Assembly: GCF_000012565.1 (NCBI RefSeq)
Contig: NC_007354.1
Location: 682,001-746,000, forward strand
DNA: 64,000 nt
Source: Ehrlichia canis str. Jake
GTDB taxonomy: Bacteria > Pseudomonadota > Alphaproteobacteria > Rickettsiales > Anaplasmataceae
Direction: 5' to 3'
This document shows, one piece after another, positions 21,995-33,974 of the stretch; position 1 is the stretch's first letter, and every line of letters starts with the position of its first letter. Made by a program: the position numbers and the translations under genes. A model generated the notes under the pieces. The model did not search any database, was not told the DNA's origin, and saw only the letters and a program-made list of their open reading frames with translations.

Positions 21995-22592
21995 GTGTAC
22001 AGTCTCAAGATACACTGTTACTGCTTACTTGACTTACTACTGCATGTTTACACTTTTAGTTACATATTTGCGTTAAACCATTGACCTTGCATATCACTAA
22101 ATTTAACATATTGTCATTATTAACTTGTATATCGTAATCTATTTTAATCAGATTTTTCATTCTTATAATAATTGTTCATCATATTCTTGATATGATAAAA
22201 GCTAGCAAATTCTTGAGTAGTCATTCTACATCTAATTAACATACCATTATCTATGTAATACCTTCATCCAATACACTGAATTACCCTTCATTTTTGTAAA
22301 AACAAATACCTTCTTATTATCGAATATATGATTTCCACCAAACAAAAAAAGTAAACCTGTATTCAAGTAAACTACTTATTAGTACACACTTTATCAATAA
22401 TTATAAAAACAGAACATGAAAACCAGTATAAAGAAAGACCTTCATGACCAGGAAACCTCAATTGAGACTTTAGATCAGCATCAGTTATATTATAATATTT
22501 TATTTATTACCTCATTTCTTTTAATACTACATATTATTTTTAGAAAATAAAAATAGTATATCACATTAGTATTAATAATGTCAAATCTACTT
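21995..22592 (-). pseudogene. Decayed member of the paralog family
   Basis: Recognisable pieces on the minus strand are VDLTLLIL (N-terminus, near 22590), DADLKSQLRFPGHEG (matching DTDLSAQLGYPDPQS of the next member) and KFSDMQGQWFNANM (C-terminal block). Many stops lie between them. The 3' flank (about 21950-21990) resembles the 3' flank of the next copy at 22660-22696. Confidence 0.7.
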
Positions 22593-22711
22593 GTATATTT
22601 ATTATAATCATTTTAACGCATCACAATTTATAAAATCAATTAATAATAAACTCACTACAATGTATTATAGAAAATAATTTGAAAGCAATATAGTTAGTTA
22701 TATACTCATGA

Positions 22712-23318
22712 TTAATGAAAAGTTTTAACATACGTTATATTACCATCTACTTGATCTACTATTGTATGATGTAATTTTGCAAATACATACTCGTTGCCAA
22801 ACCATTCACCATTTGAATTAAGAAAATTCAATATACATATCTTTTCACCTGGTTCACTAGAATCTACTTCAATTAGATGTTTCATTTGTGAAAATAATTG
22901 ACGAAAACATTGTTGACATGGAAAAACATCCAAATCTTGGCTAGCAGTTCCACCACCAATCAACATATTACCTAATATTATACCATTCATCAATACATCA
23001 CTTAATGAGTCCTTCTTTATTTAAAAAAAATAAAGACATCCCTACCACTCAATATTTCACTTTTACAAAGAAAAAAACCAAATCTTCTAATAATTTTGTA
23101 CTGCTTATTATTACACTTTGCGTAAATCTTGATAAAAACATAGTATGAAAATTATGATAAGTACTCTGAGGATCAGGATATCCTAACTGAGCACTTAGAT
23201 CAGTATCATCTAAATTATAATTTCTTATTTTACCATCTGCTCTTCTTCTGATACCACATCTATCTGTAGGATATAATAATATCTTCCCATCAGAAAGTAC
23301 TAGTAATGTTAAATCCAC
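22712..23318 (-). pseudogene. Paralog family member split by frameshifts
   Basis: Two open pieces. 23318-23049 begins MDLTLLVLSDGKILLYPTDR and ends in frame-shifted text. 22993-22712 encodes MNGIILGNMLIGGGTASQD to FLNSNGEWFGNEY and ends YVKTFH. Between them GRDVFIFFK and KDSLSDVLMNG lie in other frames, so about two small indels near 22990-23060 broke the gene. The two pieces are one gene, not two. Confidence 0.85.
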
Positions 23319-23719
23319 TTTATCTATATATTAATCAACTGCTACAATCACTTTAGCATATTACAACTTACAAGTGTCATTGAAAATACATCACTAAAGA
23401 TTTTAGGAGTACTTAGCACAATTCTACAGAGCATTGATATGAATATATCATATTGGTAATAGTAACCACAACTAAAACAACATTGTTAGTAATAATGTAT
23501 AATAATTGATGTAATGTTTATATTTTGATGAGTAATGTTAATAACTTAACACTGTAAATTTATATAATCTACACAAAATATTACACTTTTTACATAAAAA
23601 GAATACAACATATAAGTAAATTATATTATGCAGTAAAAACCATTTTAATATCACTATTAACAACTTTAACAGTTAATAATATGTTTCAGCACTAGCAGTT
23701 TATTGAAATTTTATATCTT
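23319..23719. other. Gene-free spacer in the paralog array
   Basis: About 400 AT-rich bases with no open frame that I can place. The stretch at 23420-23450 faintly resembles the repeated 3' flank of family members. Nothing else seen. Confidence 0.4.
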
Positions 23720-24090
23720 ACTTAACTTATTATTCAACATAACATCATATACAATAAACTACGTGTTTGAACAACTAACTATTAAAAAAATCAAGAATGT
23801 ATCTTTATTTAACATCCTACAATAATAAAACAAAAACACTATACCTGATGAAATTAATTTATACTACTGATCAAAATATACATTGTAATGTGTGAAAAAT
23901 AGACTGCATGATAACTAACATAATCAAAATTATGACTATGACCAACTAAATACCATCAGTACAACATTTATTGTAATATAACTTTCCACAACCCTAACTC
24001 CACACTTTTTAACATCACATATTATTTATAAGCAATAAAATTATATTACTACCTTCAAGAATAATAATTCTAAATTATCAATATATTCAT
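23720..24090 (-). pseudogene. Remnant of a paralog family member
   Basis: Only the ends are recognisable: NLELLFLKVV near 24070 (compare MDLRLLLLKCG of the next gene), ILDFFNS near 23800, and YDVMLNNKLSKI near 23740 (compare HDVKVNELTNKQIYVMKF). The middle is lost; the distance between the ends is shorter than in intact members. Confidence 0.55.
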
Positions 24091-24213
24091 CAATAAATAC
24101 TTGCTCTACTAAATTCATAAGTAACAACACACTTACAAAATTACTAATAAAAAATTCATTATATGATAAGTATACTATAAAGATGAGTGAATTACATACC
24201 CATTATTGCAAAT

Positions 24214-24810
24214 TTATTGAAATTTCATAACATATATTTGTTTATTAGTAAGTTCATTTACCTTAACATCATGCAGCACAGTATTAAAATACGATATACA
24301 AAATAACCTATCATCATCATTATAAAAATCTAATATGTGGGTGCGAGGATCTGGTGTATGACAATTGATTTTCATATGCTCTTTAAACTTGTCAAATAAC
24401 ATTAAAGTATAATCTTCATATGATATCACATCTTGTAGTTCACTAATGCATCCATACGTTAATAAATCATTCCTATTTAACATTAAACCACGAAGTGATG
24501 CATCTCGCATTAAGTATCGCGGCATACGAACAACTAAAAATGCCAGTTCACCTGAGCTTTGATTATTACCAAACATCAATACAACATGTTGGTTTAAAGT
24601 TATGCTACATACTGCAGTATAGCGTGTAAATCTTACACCATATATCCTATGGAATTGATCATCATCACTACTCTGAAGTGTAGGTGCTAACCTAGCATTC
24701 ATATGCATGTCAAGTGTATAATACATCCCTGATTCAGTATTATATATGCATGTATTTGTAGGTAATAAAATAGGTAATCCACACTTAAGTAATAACAATC
24801 TTAAATCCAT
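24214..24810 (-). CDS. Member of the ~200-residue paralog family, intact
   Basis: Function unknown. 198 residues, no signal peptide or membrane helix evident. N-terminal block MDLRLLLLKCGLPILLPTN with Cys, central RIYGVRFTRYTAVCS and VLMFGNNQSSGELAFLVVR, C-terminal HILDFYNDDDRLFCISYF ending IYVMKFQ. No poly-G tract. It stands alone as an intact copy with relics on both sides, so selection may be keeping it. Confidence 0.75.
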   Translation of the reverse strand: MDLRLLLLKCGLPILLPTNTCIYNTESGMYYTLDMHMNARLAPTLQSSDDDQFHRIYGVRFTRYTAVCSITLNQHVVLMFGNNQSSGELAFLVVRMPRYLMRDASLRGLMLNRNDLLTYGCISELQDVISYEDYTLMLFDKFKEHMKINCHTPDPRTHILDFYNDDDRLFCISYFNTVLHDVKVNELTNKQIYVMKFQ

Positions 24811-25084
24811 AATAATATTAATTATTTAATAAATATAATATATTATATAATTATATTTATTAATAAAATCAAGTTAATAATTAATTTATTGAAAATATTT
24901 TCATTGATTTTTACATCAGAAATGCACTTCATGTATTAATATAATATTCTTAATGAACCAATTTACTTAAAAATAAACACAGAATAATAGTAAAAACACA
25001 ATTAGTTAACTATAACATTAAAATTAACTTAAATCTATATAACATTCCTTATTAACTTTTTAAATCACTTTCGTCCAATTCAAA

Positions 25085-25585
25085 AACATATTTGCATAAC
25101 TTATAACAATACTTCATTTATAAATTCAAAATAACCTAGTATATGAATATAGTTTTGCTTAAAATAACAAAATTACTTTAATAATTCCAAACAAATTCTT
25201 TGTAGATTCCATATATAATAATCCATATAAACTCACACCTTATCAGTAAATTATTTAATATTAAACAGCCTTGAGAACCCACATAACTAGTTTTTTTCAT
25301 TTAAGATATAATCAATGACACCACAATCTAACATTTTACTTTATAAAACAAAAAATTAAGCCTACCAATAATTTCATACTGCTAATTCTAATAAATATGT
25401 AAATTGTGATATATACAGAACATGATGATTAATACAAGTATTTTGAGAGCGAAAAGAATATACAATTCTCGAATTTGTTATAATTTCTTATTGTCTATAA
25501 TCTCTTCAAGTATAATTAAACTATAGAAATTAATCATTACTTACTACACAATTAAGTACCGATAATGTAAAATCTACTTTATAGT
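25085..25585 (-). pseudogene. Decayed member of the paralog family
   Basis: Pieces on the minus strand: KVDFTLSVLNC near 25575, and SQNTCINHHVLYISQFTYLLELAV near 25400-25470. The second matches PQSTYHNFHTMFLSRFTQSVIISS of the copy at 22712-23318. Stops are frequent and the C-terminal block is barely visible. Confidence 0.65.
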
Positions 25586-25689
25586 ACATATTTATTAACT
25601 ATTACAATAATTTTGTAGAACCAATTAACAATACATTTTTGCTAATTTCATAAATAAGAAACATGATTCATAATGCTTAGCAAAGAGTT

Positions 25690-26265
25690 CTAATATACAC
25701 CAGTTACTGGATTCAATATTGCATAATCCAATTGTGTATGAAGTAAATCACATGTTGAATTAAAAAAGTTCAATAAATTTATTACATCAACTGCTGTATC
25801 GAAATTGATTGTAATGGTACTTTTCAGTATGTTAAACAAATACTTAGCATGCCTTTCTACATCTCATATTAACAAAACTTTTACCATAAACTTCACGTAT
25901 TATTAACACGTACTATTAAAAAGTTATAATCCAATAACTTACTTTTCTATCACAAAACATGCACTAATTTCTTAGGAAATCTCACAAGAATAAATGTATT
26001 TTCACCTGATATTCTAACTTCAAATCAAAACATTAGATCTAAATGTAACCTTACACTAGTTATTCAAACATATTTCATAAATCTAGAAACATGATAATCA
26101 GTATAGGGATCTTGATGTGTAGAAAATCCCAACTTAGATTAGGATCATCTATATAATATAGTTCTGTACTTTAGTGTCTACACTTCTTTATAATACATTC
26201 ACTTGTAAAAACTAAATGTGACTTACCATCATCAAGTAATAATAATTAAATTAATATCAATTTTA
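25690..26265 (-). pseudogene. Decayed member of the paralog family
   Basis: Pieces on the minus strand: INLIII near 26260, HQDPYTDYHVSRFMKYV near 26080-26130, GENTFILVRFPKKLVHV near 25960-26010, and LLNFFNSTCDLLHTQLDYAILNPVTGVY at the 3' end. The order matches the intact genes; stops and frameshifts separate the pieces. Confidence 0.75.
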
Positions 26266-26420
26266 ACTAGTTTTAAATATTAATTAACTATTTTCCTGTA
26301 CTTATTTAATAAACCAACAGTATTCTATTAATATTTTTCCCTAGAAATTCTTTACAATTCTCATATTTTTATTTACAACAATAGAAACTACATTCACTAC
26401 TGAAGAATACATAATAACTA

Positions 26421-27023
26421 CTACTTAAACCTAATAATATCATATCTTTCATTAGTTATTACATCGGTTTTTGTATCATATACTACTGTATTTTGATACA
26501 CTGTATAAAATAATTCTCCATATTCATTAAAAAAACTTAACATATGAGTACGAATACTTTGTTTACAAAAAGAAATTATAGACAGACGTGTTTTAATCAA
26601 TTCAAATAGATCTTTAGTATATTTTTCATAAGATATATCTCTTTTTTCTATAATCCCAGAACCTAATATCATATGATTATCTAATTCCAAACCATGCTGT
26701 AAAACACTACCAAGTAAATCTTTCTGAAGCCTAAAAACAAAAAATGCACTACAACCTGATACTGGATTTTCACCAAATAAAAACATTATATTTTCTTGCA
26801 AACTAACGCTAGTCACCAGATTATATTTTTTAAATACTACTCCATATAGAATATGAACTTCGCAATATGGATTTTCAAAATTTTCAGCATTAGGAATACC
26901 TAACCTATCATTCACTACATCACCTGGTACAGAATATCTCTCTAACTCTTTATGGTATTTACACTTTGCTGTAGGCAGTAATACAGGCCTATTATCTCTA
27001 AGTACTAATAATATTAAGTTCAT
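26421..27023 (-). CDS. Member of the ~200-residue paralog family, intact
   Basis: Function unknown. 200 residues. N-terminal MNLILLVLRDNRPVLLPTAK, then CKY; central ILYGVVFKKYNLVTS and FLFGENPVSGCSAFFVFRL; C-terminal HMLSFFNEYGELFYTVYQNT, ending YDIIRFK. No poly-G tract and no signal peptide. It is the outermost array member, 289 bp from nuoF. The spacer to nuoF holds nothing recognisable. Confidence 0.75.
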   Translation of the reverse strand: MNLILLVLRDNRPVLLPTAKCKYHKELERYSVPGDVVNDRLGIPNAENFENPYCEVHILYGVVFKKYNLVTSVSLQENIMFLFGENPVSGCSAFFVFRLQKDLLGSVLQHGLELDNHMILGSGIIEKRDISYEKYTKDLFELIKTRLSIISFCKQSIRTHMLSFFNEYGELFYTVYQNTVVYDTKTDVITNERYDIIRFK

Positions 27024-27312
27024 ATAAAATTTTATAAAATGAGAGTTTATAAGTTAATAATATAAAACTTACTAATAAAGGTAAACGTTAAATCAATAAC
27101 ATATTAATTTATATTATAAGTGATATTTTATTAAGAATTATTACGATCAAGTATACTAAATATTAAACTGAAATCATTCAAGAAAATAAATATGAATACA
27201 GATTAATACATAAGCCACATAACATCAGTTTTTTAACTTACATAGATCATTAGCAATCGTTGCATTATAATGATCATTTTCTAATACAGTCAGTAAGTTA
27301 AAAATATAGTTA

Positions 27313-28596
27313 TCAAGTTAATCTACTACTATTATAATTTTTTATTCTATCTTCAATCACATCTCTAAAATGTCTAATTAAGCCTTGTATAGGCCATGCT
27401 GCAGCATCACCAAGAGCACATATAGTATGTCCTTCTACTTGATGAGTAATATTCAATAATAAATCAATGCTTTCAGATGTAGCGTCACCCTTCACCATCT
27501 TTTGCATAATTCTCCACATCCAACCAGTACCTTCTCTACAAGGTGTACACTGTCCACAAGATTCATGCATATAAAAATGCGATAACCTCTCTATAGCTGC
27601 TATCAAATCTGTAGATTTATCCATAACTATTAACCCAGCTGTACCTAATCCTGACTGTACAGCTCTTAAAGAGTCAAAATCCATAGTTACAGTATCACAA
27701 ATAGATTTTGGAAGCATTGGTACTGATGAACCACCAGGTATCACTGCTAATAAGTTATCCCATCCTCCACGAACACCACCAGCATATTTTTCTATAAGTT
27801 CCTTCATTGGAATGCCCAATTCTTCTTCCACGTTACACGGATTATTCACATGTCCTGATATACAAAAAATCTTAGTTCCAGTATTATTTTCCTTTCCAAG
27901 AGATGCAAACCAATCACTGCCTCTTCTCATAATTTCACTAACAGTAGCAATAGTTTCAACATTATTAATAGTAGTAGGGCAACCATACAATCCTATTGCT
28001 GCTGGAAAAGGAGGTTTTAACCTTGGCATCCCCTTTCTACCTTCTAATGATTCAAGCTGAGCAGTCTCTTCACCACAAATATAAGCTCCCGCACCTCTAT
28101 GAATAAAAATATCCAAATCATACCCAGAACCACAAGCATTTTTTCCTATCAACTTAGCTTTATATGCTTCGTCTAAAGCCTTAGATAATACTAAATATTC
28201 ATTATAAAATTCACCACGAATATAAACATAAGCTGTAGTTACATTCATTGCAAAACCAGCTATTAATATCCCTTCAATAAGCCTATGAGGATCATATCTT
28301 AATATATCACGATCTTTACATGTACCAGGTTCAGATTCATCTGCATTAACTACTAAATACGCTGGTTGTCCATCCTTTCTAGTCTTTGGCATAAAGCTCC
28401 ACTTTAATCCTGTAGAAAATCCTGCACCACCTCTACCACGCAATCCAGATTTCTTTACCTCTTGAATAATATGATCAGGACCTAAGTTTAATATTTCTAA
28501 AATATTACTCCACACACCCCTACTCTTTGCAGATTTTAAAAACGGAGACTGTTGACCATAAAGATTAGTAAATACCCTATCACTATCTTTTAACAT
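27313..28596 (-). CDS. nuoF: NADH-quinone oxidoreductase subunit F
   Basis: Peripheral subunit of complex I that binds NADH and FMN and carries a [4Fe-4S] cluster. 427 residues, normal length. Motifs in order: [18 protein letters not shown] (NADH/FMN, ~50-67), [15 protein letters not shown] (cluster Cys, ~350), and [13 protein letters not shown] with the fourth Cys (~393). It is on the same strand as nuoJ-N but separated from them by the 9-kb paralog array. Confidence 0.97.
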   Translation of the reverse strand: MLKDSDRVFTNLYGQQSPFLKSAKSRGVWSNILEILNLGPDHIIQEVKKSGLRGRGGAGFSTGLKWSFMPKTRKDGQPAYLVVNADESEPGTCKDRDILRYDPHRLIEGILIAGFAMNVTTAYVYIRGEFYNEYLVLSKALDEAYKAKLIGKNACGSGYDLDIFIHRGAGAYICGEETAQLESLEGRKGMPRLKPPFPAAIGLYGCPTTINNVETIATVSEIMRRGSDWFASLGKENNTGTKIFCISGHVNNPCNVEEELGIPMKELIEKYAGGVRGGWDNLLAVIPGGSSVPMLPKSICDTVTMDFDSLRAVQSGLGTAGLIVMDKSTDLIAAIERLSHFYMHESCGQCTPCREGTGWMWRIMQKMVKGDATSESIDLLLNITHQVEGHTICALGDAAAWPIQGLIRHFRDVIEDRIKNYNSSRLT

Positions 28597-28742
28597 AAAG
28601 CATTACACAAATATTAGAAATTAAACAAAACTAAAAGAATCAACAACAACCCATAATAAACAACTTACTATGGTTACACTAAAAACATTACATAATTCCT
28701 AAAGATAAAAAACACATCCGTTAGAAAAAATACTATTAAAAA

Positions 28743-28819
<77 letters not shown>

Positions 28820-28833
28820 TAAAAAAGCTATAC

Positions 28834-29100
28834 TTAAGAAACAGAACTAATTTCTAGTACATCAACAAATGTTTTATTAAATACACCTTTTCTAAAATGT
28901 ACAAAACCTGATATTTTGGAAAAGATAGTATGATCTTTACCCATTCCAACATTCTTACCAGGATGATACTTTGTTCCTCTTTGACGTATAATGATATTAC
29001 CAGGAATAACTTTCTCACTTCCAAATTTCTTTACACCTAACCTTCTACCTCTCGAGTCCCGACCGTTACCGGAGCTACCACCAGATTTTTTCGTAGCCAT
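28834..29100 (-). CDS. rpmA: 50S ribosomal protein L27
   Basis: Ribosomal large-subunit protein near the peptidyl-transferase centre, 88 residues. N-terminus [20 protein letters not shown] and the family block [20 protein letters not shown] are diagnostic. It follows rplU by 5 bases on the same strand, the standard rplU-rpmA pair. Confidence 0.98.
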   Translation of the reverse strand: MATKKSGGSSGNGRDSRGRRLGVKKFGSEKVIPGNIIIRQRGTKYHPGKNVGMGKDHTIFSKISGFVHFRKGVFNKTFVDVLEISSVS

Positions 29101-29105
29101 AAATT

Positions 29106-29414
29106 CTACTCCATATTATTAATTTTAATAACACGTAAAACAGTCATGTACTGCCTATGACCATTTTTTCTTCTATAATTTTTACGACGTTTTTTCTTAA
29201 AAATTATTATTTTATCATTCCTACATTGCTCAAGAACTGATGCTGTAACAGTTGCACTCTGTGTAAAAACAATATTGTTATTCACATCAGTCAATGCAAT
29301 TACATTACTTAAAGTAACTTCTTCACCTACAGAAGCATTCAATTTTTCTATCCTTATAACATCTTGCTCTTTTACCTTATATTGTTTTCCACCAGTTTCA
29401 ACAACAGCAAACAT
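29106..29414 (-). CDS. rplU: 50S ribosomal protein L21
   Basis: Large-subunit ribosomal protein, 102 residues. Begins [20 protein letters not shown] and contains the conserved [15 protein letters not shown] near the end. First gene of the rplU-rpmA operon, divergent from eno across ~190 bp that must hold both promoters. Confidence 0.98.
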   Translation of the reverse strand: MFAVVETGGKQYKVKEQDVIRIEKLNASVGEEVTLSNVIALTDVNNNIVFTQSATVTASVLEQCRNDKIIIFKKKRRKNYRRKNGHRQYMTVLRVIKINNME

Positions 29415-29603
29415 AATATATCTCTTAACGTTTAAATCAATTATTACTTTTAGTAATTCTGCTCAATATAATACAATATGTCAATAACATTGTTACTCTT
29501 TTAAATTAGTCAATACTGAGAATAAATTTACATTTTACATAAAAACTATTACTATCTCTTCTGAAATTTTTTAATGTACTATCAAAAATAAAAAGGTAAT
29601 CCT

Positions 29604-30869
29604 GTGTCCAATATAACAATCAATAAAATACTAGCTAGACAAATTTTAGATAGCAGAGGGTATCCCACTATCGAAGCAGAAGTAATACTATCAAATAACA
29701 CAAAAGCAAAAGCTTGTGTACCTTCTGGAGCATCAGTAGGAAAGTTTGAAGCAGTAGAATTACGAGATAATGATAAGAATTATTATAATGGTTACGGTGT
29801 AACAAAAGCAGTAAATATCATAAATTCAGAAATTGCACCACAAATCATAGGAATGAATACTTTAAACCAAGAAAAAATAGATAATACATTAATCAAAATA
29901 GATGGCACGGACAACAAATCTAGAATCGGAGCAAATTCAACACTTGCAGTATCATTAGCAATTGCAAAAGCTGCAGCTTCAACATTAAATATTCCATTAT
30001 ATCAGTATATAGGAGGCATTAATGCAAAAGTTCTGCCCACCCCATTAATTAATGTGATTAACGGTGGAATGCATGCAGATAATAACCTAGATTTTCAAGA
30101 GTTTATGATTATACCAAATGGAGCTAATAAATTCGAAGATGCAATGAGAATGTCAGCAGAAGTATTTTTTAAGTTAAAGCAAATTCTTAAATCTAAGCAA
30201 TACAATACTAGTGTAGGAGATGAGGGAGGATTTGCTCCAAACATAAAAACCAATAATGAAGTATTTGAAATAATTATAGATGCGATAGAAAAATCAGGAT
30301 ATAAAATGTATAAAGACTTTTCACTAGGATTAGATGTTGCTGCATCTACATTTTATAAAGATCAAAAATATAAATTTGCAGATTATGAATTTAATACTCA
30401 AGAATTAGTAGAATATTATAAAAATATAACTTCACAATATCCTATTATATCACTTGAAGATCCAATTGCAGAAGAAGATACAAATGGATGGAAATTAATA
30501 ACACAAGAATTAGGCAATAAAATACAAATAGTAGGAGATGATCTATTTGTAACTAACTGCAAATTAATTCAAAATGGAATTCAGAATAATTTAGCAAATG
30601 CAGTATTAATAAAACCAAACCAAATTGGGACACTAACTGAAACTTTTAATGCTATAAGGCTTGCCCAAAAAAATAATTATAATACAATAATATCTCATAG
30701 GTCAGGTGAAACAGAAGATACTACTATTTCACATATAGCTGTTGCAGCAAACTGCGGACAAATTAAAACAGGTTCTTTATCCAGGTCTGAACGTCTAGCA
30801 AAATACAATGAGTTATTATACATAGAAAAACAATTGGATATTTCAGCAATATACTATGGAGCATTATGA
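29604..30869 (+). CDS. eno: Enolase
   Basis: Phosphopyruvate hydratase, interconverting 2-phosphoglycerate and phosphoenolpyruvate. 421 residues, normal length. Start is GTG at 29604 with AAGGT nine bases upstream. Motifs: [56 protein letters not shown] and [11 protein letters not shown], covering metal ligands and catalytic residues. Its stop overlaps the obgE start (ATGA). Confidence 0.98.
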   Translation: MSNITINKILARQILDSRGYPTIEAEVILSNNTKAKACVPSGASVGKFEAVELRDNDKNYYNGYGVTKAVNIINSEIAPQIIGMNTLNQEKIDNTLIKIDGTDNKSRIGANSTLAVSLAIAKAAASTLNIPLYQYIGGINAKVLPTPLINVINGGMHADNNLDFQEFMIIPNGANKFEDAMRMSAEVFFKLKQILKSKQYNTSVGDEGGFAPNIKTNNEVFEIIIDAIEKSGYKMYKDFSLGLDVAASTFYKDQKYKFADYEFNTQELVEYYKNITSQYPIISLEDPIAEEDTNGWKLITQELGNKIQIVGDDLFVTNCKLIQNGIQNNLANAVLIKPNQIGTLTETFNAIRLAQKNNYNTIISHRSGETEDTTISHIAVAANCGQIKTGSLSRSERLAKYNELLYIEKQLDISAIYYGAL

Positions 30870-31888
30870 GCTTTATTGATGAAGCAAAAATTTATTTAAA
30901 AGCAGGAAATGGTGGGGATGGATGCAGTAGCTTTCGTCGTGAGAAATTCATTGAATTTGGTGGTCCTGATGGTGGAAATGGTGGAAATGGAGGTAATATT
31001 ATTTTCTATACAAGTCATCACATTAACACATTATTGTATTTTAGATACAAACAACATATAAAAGCAGAAAATGGAAATCCAGGCTCTAGTAAAAAGAAAT
31101 CTGGATCATCTGGTAAAGATGTCATTATAAAAGTTCCTATAGGGACTCAACTATATGATGAAGATGGTATGTTAATTACTGATCTCAATGAAGAAAATCA
31201 AAAATTTATAGCAGCACACGGAGGTAAAGGTGGCATAGGTAATGCTAATTATAAAACATCTACCAATAGAGCACCTAGACATTTTACTTTTGGAAAAAGA
31301 GGAGAAGAAAAGCATATTATCTTAAAATTAAAAATTATCTCAGATGTAGGAATCATAGGGTTACCAAATGCAGGAAAATCAAGTTTTCTAGCATCATGTA
31401 CTAATTCAAAAACAAAAATTGCTGATTATCCATTTACAACACTGGAACCACACTTAGGAGTAGCTTTTATAGATAACACAGAATTAGTATTAGCTGATAT
31501 ACCAGGACTAATACCTGGAGCACATTTAGGACATGGCATAGGTGATAAATTTTTAAAACACATTGAAAGATGTTCTATTTTACTACACATCATAGACTGT
31601 ACTTTAGATAATATAATAGAATCATATGAGTGCATTAGAAAAGAGTTGTCATTTTACAATAAAGAATTATCTAATAAAACAGAGTTCATAGTGTTAAATA
31701 AAAGTGACTTATTAGATAAAAAAGAAATCAACCAAAAAAAGCAAATATTATCAAACCATACAAAAAAAGAAATATTCATATCATCCATAAAAAATAATCG
31801 ATACCCTATTCTATCTACTTTAATTAAACAAATACATAAAAAGTACACTAATACAAAACCACATATATATGATCCATTTAATATATAA
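30866..31888 (+). CDS. obgE: GTPase ObgE/CgtA
   Basis: Ribosome-associated Obg-family GTPase, 340 residues. The N-terminal Obg fold is glycine-rich ([16 protein letters not shown], ~30-45). The G domain starts near 160 with G1 [11 protein letters not shown]3 DIPGLIPGA and G4 NKSD. The start overlaps the eno stop by 4 bases, so translation is coupled. The C-terminal extension of some Obg proteins is absent. Confidence 0.97.
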   Translation: MSFIDEAKIYLKAGNGGDGCSSFRREKFIEFGGPDGGNGGNGGNIIFYTSHHINTLLYFRYKQHIKAENGNPGSSKKKSGSSGKDVIIKVPIGTQLYDEDGMLITDLNEENQKFIAAHGGKGGIGNANYKTSTNRAPRHFTFGKRGEEKHIILKLKIISDVGIIGLPNAGKSSFLASCTNSKTKIADYPFTTLEPHLGVAFIDNTELVLADIPGLIPGAHLGHGIGDKFLKHIERCSILLHIIDCTLDNIIESYECIRKELSFYNKELSNKTEFIVLNKSDLLDKKEINQKKQILSNHTKKEIFISSIKNNRYPILSTLIKQIHKKYTNTKPHIYDPFNI

Positions 31889-32249
31889 TTAATACTATTA
31901 TTCTTAAGTTGATAGAAGATTTGTATTAAAAATTATTATTAATTAACTACTGAAATGTTATCAGCAAAAAAATTAGTAACTTAATGAAAGCTAATAATGT
32001 AAAACTTTAACAATAATTGCAGTAATTCTGTAATAAAATTCTAAAAAAATAAACGTATGTTAGAATAATTAAGATAGATAAAATTAAAAAAACAAAGATC
32101 AGAGTATAAAAATACCTATTCAAGAATTGACATTAGCAAATCTTCAGTTTAACGCAATGATATAGATACAGAGTTATAATAAATGTTACTAAAGTTAGTG
32201 ATACTTAGTTCTAGTGATTATAGATTACGAAAAGTAGTTCAGAATATCA
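31889..32249. other. Gene-free region after obgE
   Basis: AT-rich with no usable frame. It may contain the unrecognisable 5' part of the porin relic that follows. Confidence 0.4.
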
Positions 32250-32665
32250 AAAGTCAGTAGAAAACAGTATTGGTGCAAAATATGAATACACTGATACTAG
32301 ATTACATTTCAATATAAAGGACTTATAATTTTTATCAAGAAAGCTATAATTTACAAGGTATATGTGTTTTATTGATTTCTATAATTAAGTTATAAAAGTG
32401 TCAATTTTGCTATTGCTTATGGAAACTTATTGGTATTCTGGTTTTGCAAAGTAACAATACTGCAAATGATAGTGTTATTACAGTCAATATATCCACCAAT
32501 AATTATATCTAGATCCAGCTTTTGGTACCATATCAATCTTATTATGTTAGTATTGAATACTTTAAAAGTAGCAGAAGTGTAAATACATATTACACTGTTA
32601 ATTTAGTGATTGAGCATAAAATGAAGTGTAATTCTCTATTTGCTATCACTACTATAAGTTTCTAG
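32250..32665 (+). pseudogene. Decayed outer-membrane porin, C-terminal half
   Basis: Plus-strand pieces in shifting frames match the tandem porins at 52-58.7 kb: IGAKYEYTDTRLHFNIK, ESYNLQGI, YKSVNFAIAYGN, SGFAK, then EYFKSSRSVNTYYTVNLV and MKCNSLF before a stop at ~32665. The order matches the second porin (FNTKNYNIYPESYNLQGVSI, YFKSSRSGN, KMKCKLF). Stops and frameshifts show it is dead. It lies ~21 kb from the live cluster. Confidence 0.75.
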
Positions 32666-33080
32666 AGATCTTTAAAATAGAAAAACAATATCTTAAGCTT
32701 TATATTTAAACCAATACAAAATGTACATATTTCCTAAATTCACAATAAAAAGTAAAACCTTGTAATTACAATATGTATTAATAAAATTACTTTAATTAAT
32801 TAGTATATTACATACTTTATAAAAAAGTAAAATGCAAAAGCTGAATTATAAAATACAAACTTCTGATCATTAATAAATATATCAACATGAAAAATCTATT
32901 TAAAACATAAATCACTGTTTGTAAAACATTCAACTAATAGTATAATTTATGCTCAACTTATATTTAAATCACATTACTAATTTTAGGAAATAAGTCTTGT
33001 ACTATTAAATCAAAAAATATTTGCAAATTAATAAACAAAAGCACATAACTATCTCAAAAATTAAACAACTTTCTAATATT
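32666..33080. other. Gene-free region before rsmH end
   Basis: About 415 AT-rich bases with stops in all frames. No tRNA, strong hairpin or family remnant seen. Confidence 0.4.
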
Positions 33081-33974
33081 TTATATTTTTAATATAGCTC
33101 TTAATTTTGCAGATCTAGATCTAGGATTATTTAATATTTCTTCAAAACTTGGTCTTACTATTTTTTTATTAATTAGCTGAAATCCCGTATTTAATTTCAA
33201 CGAAATTTCATCACTGCATAATGACTTAAATATCATCTTTACAATTCTATCTTCTAAAGAATGAAAAGAAACTACTATTATTTTACCACCTGGATTCAAT
33301 AGATCAGCAGCACACATTATTCCTTGTTCCAATTCTTGCAATTCCTTATTAACCCATATTCTAATCGCCTGAAATGTTCTTGTTGCAGGATTAATATCAT
33401 GATTTTTACTACGTGACACAACAGATCTAACTATAGATGCAAGTTCACCTGTAGTTTCAATTACTTTTTTTTTTCTGAAATTAATAATAGCTTTTGCAAT
33501 TTTCCGAGAATACTTTTCACCACCATACTGATATATAATGTTAGCTATCTCTTCTTCAGAAACTGTATTTACAAATACTGATGCATCTATACTATTAGAA
33601 GTACTCATTCTCATATCAAGAGGACCATTTTTAGAAAAAGAAAACCCACGATTAGCATCATCTAATTGCATAGAAGAAACACCTATATCAAACACTACAC
33701 CATCAACTCTTTCTAGTTGAGCTCCAAGTAAAACTTGTTTTATTTGACTAAATTTATTAATGAAAAAATGTATCCTATTTGGAAAATTATTAGCCAACTC
33801 TTCATAAAAAATACTAGTATGTTTATCCTGATCAATAGCACAAACTTTACAGTTTGCAGCATTCAAAATTGCCTTAGTATATCCTCCTGCTCCAAATGTT
33901 GCATCAACATATATCTTCCCATCTTGAGGATCCAATATTTCTAACATTTCTTTCAACAAAACTGGAGTATGCAT
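33081..33974 (-). CDS. rsmH: 16S rRNA (cytosine-1402-N4) methyltransferase
   Basis: SAM-dependent methyltransferase of the 30S decoding centre (MraW). 297 residues. Motifs: MHTPVLLKEML start, SAM-binding DATFGAGGYTKAIL (~24-37), VVFDIGVSSMQLD (~98-110) and the C-terminal VVSFHSLEDRIVK. It is alone here, not in the usual mra/fts cell-wall cluster. Confidence 0.97.
   Translation of the reverse strand: MHTPVLLKEMLEILDPQDGKIYVDATFGAGGYTKAILNAANCKVCAIDQDKHTSIFYEELANNFPNRIHFFINKFSQIKQVLLGAQLERVDGVVFDIGVSSMQLDDANRGFSFSKNGPLDMRMSTSNSIDASVFVNTVSEEEIANIIYQYGGEKYSRKIAKAIINFRKKKVIETTGELASIVRSVVSRSKNHDINPATRTFQAIRIWVNKELQELEQGIMCAADLLNPGGKIIVVSFHSLEDRIVKMIFKSLCSDEISLKLNTGFQLINKKIVRPSFEEILNNPRSRSAKLRAILKI

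Noticed and set aside
22712-23318. Two short independent genes (89 and 93 codons).
   Set aside because: Together they align end to end with one family member, and the missing middle is present in other frames between them.
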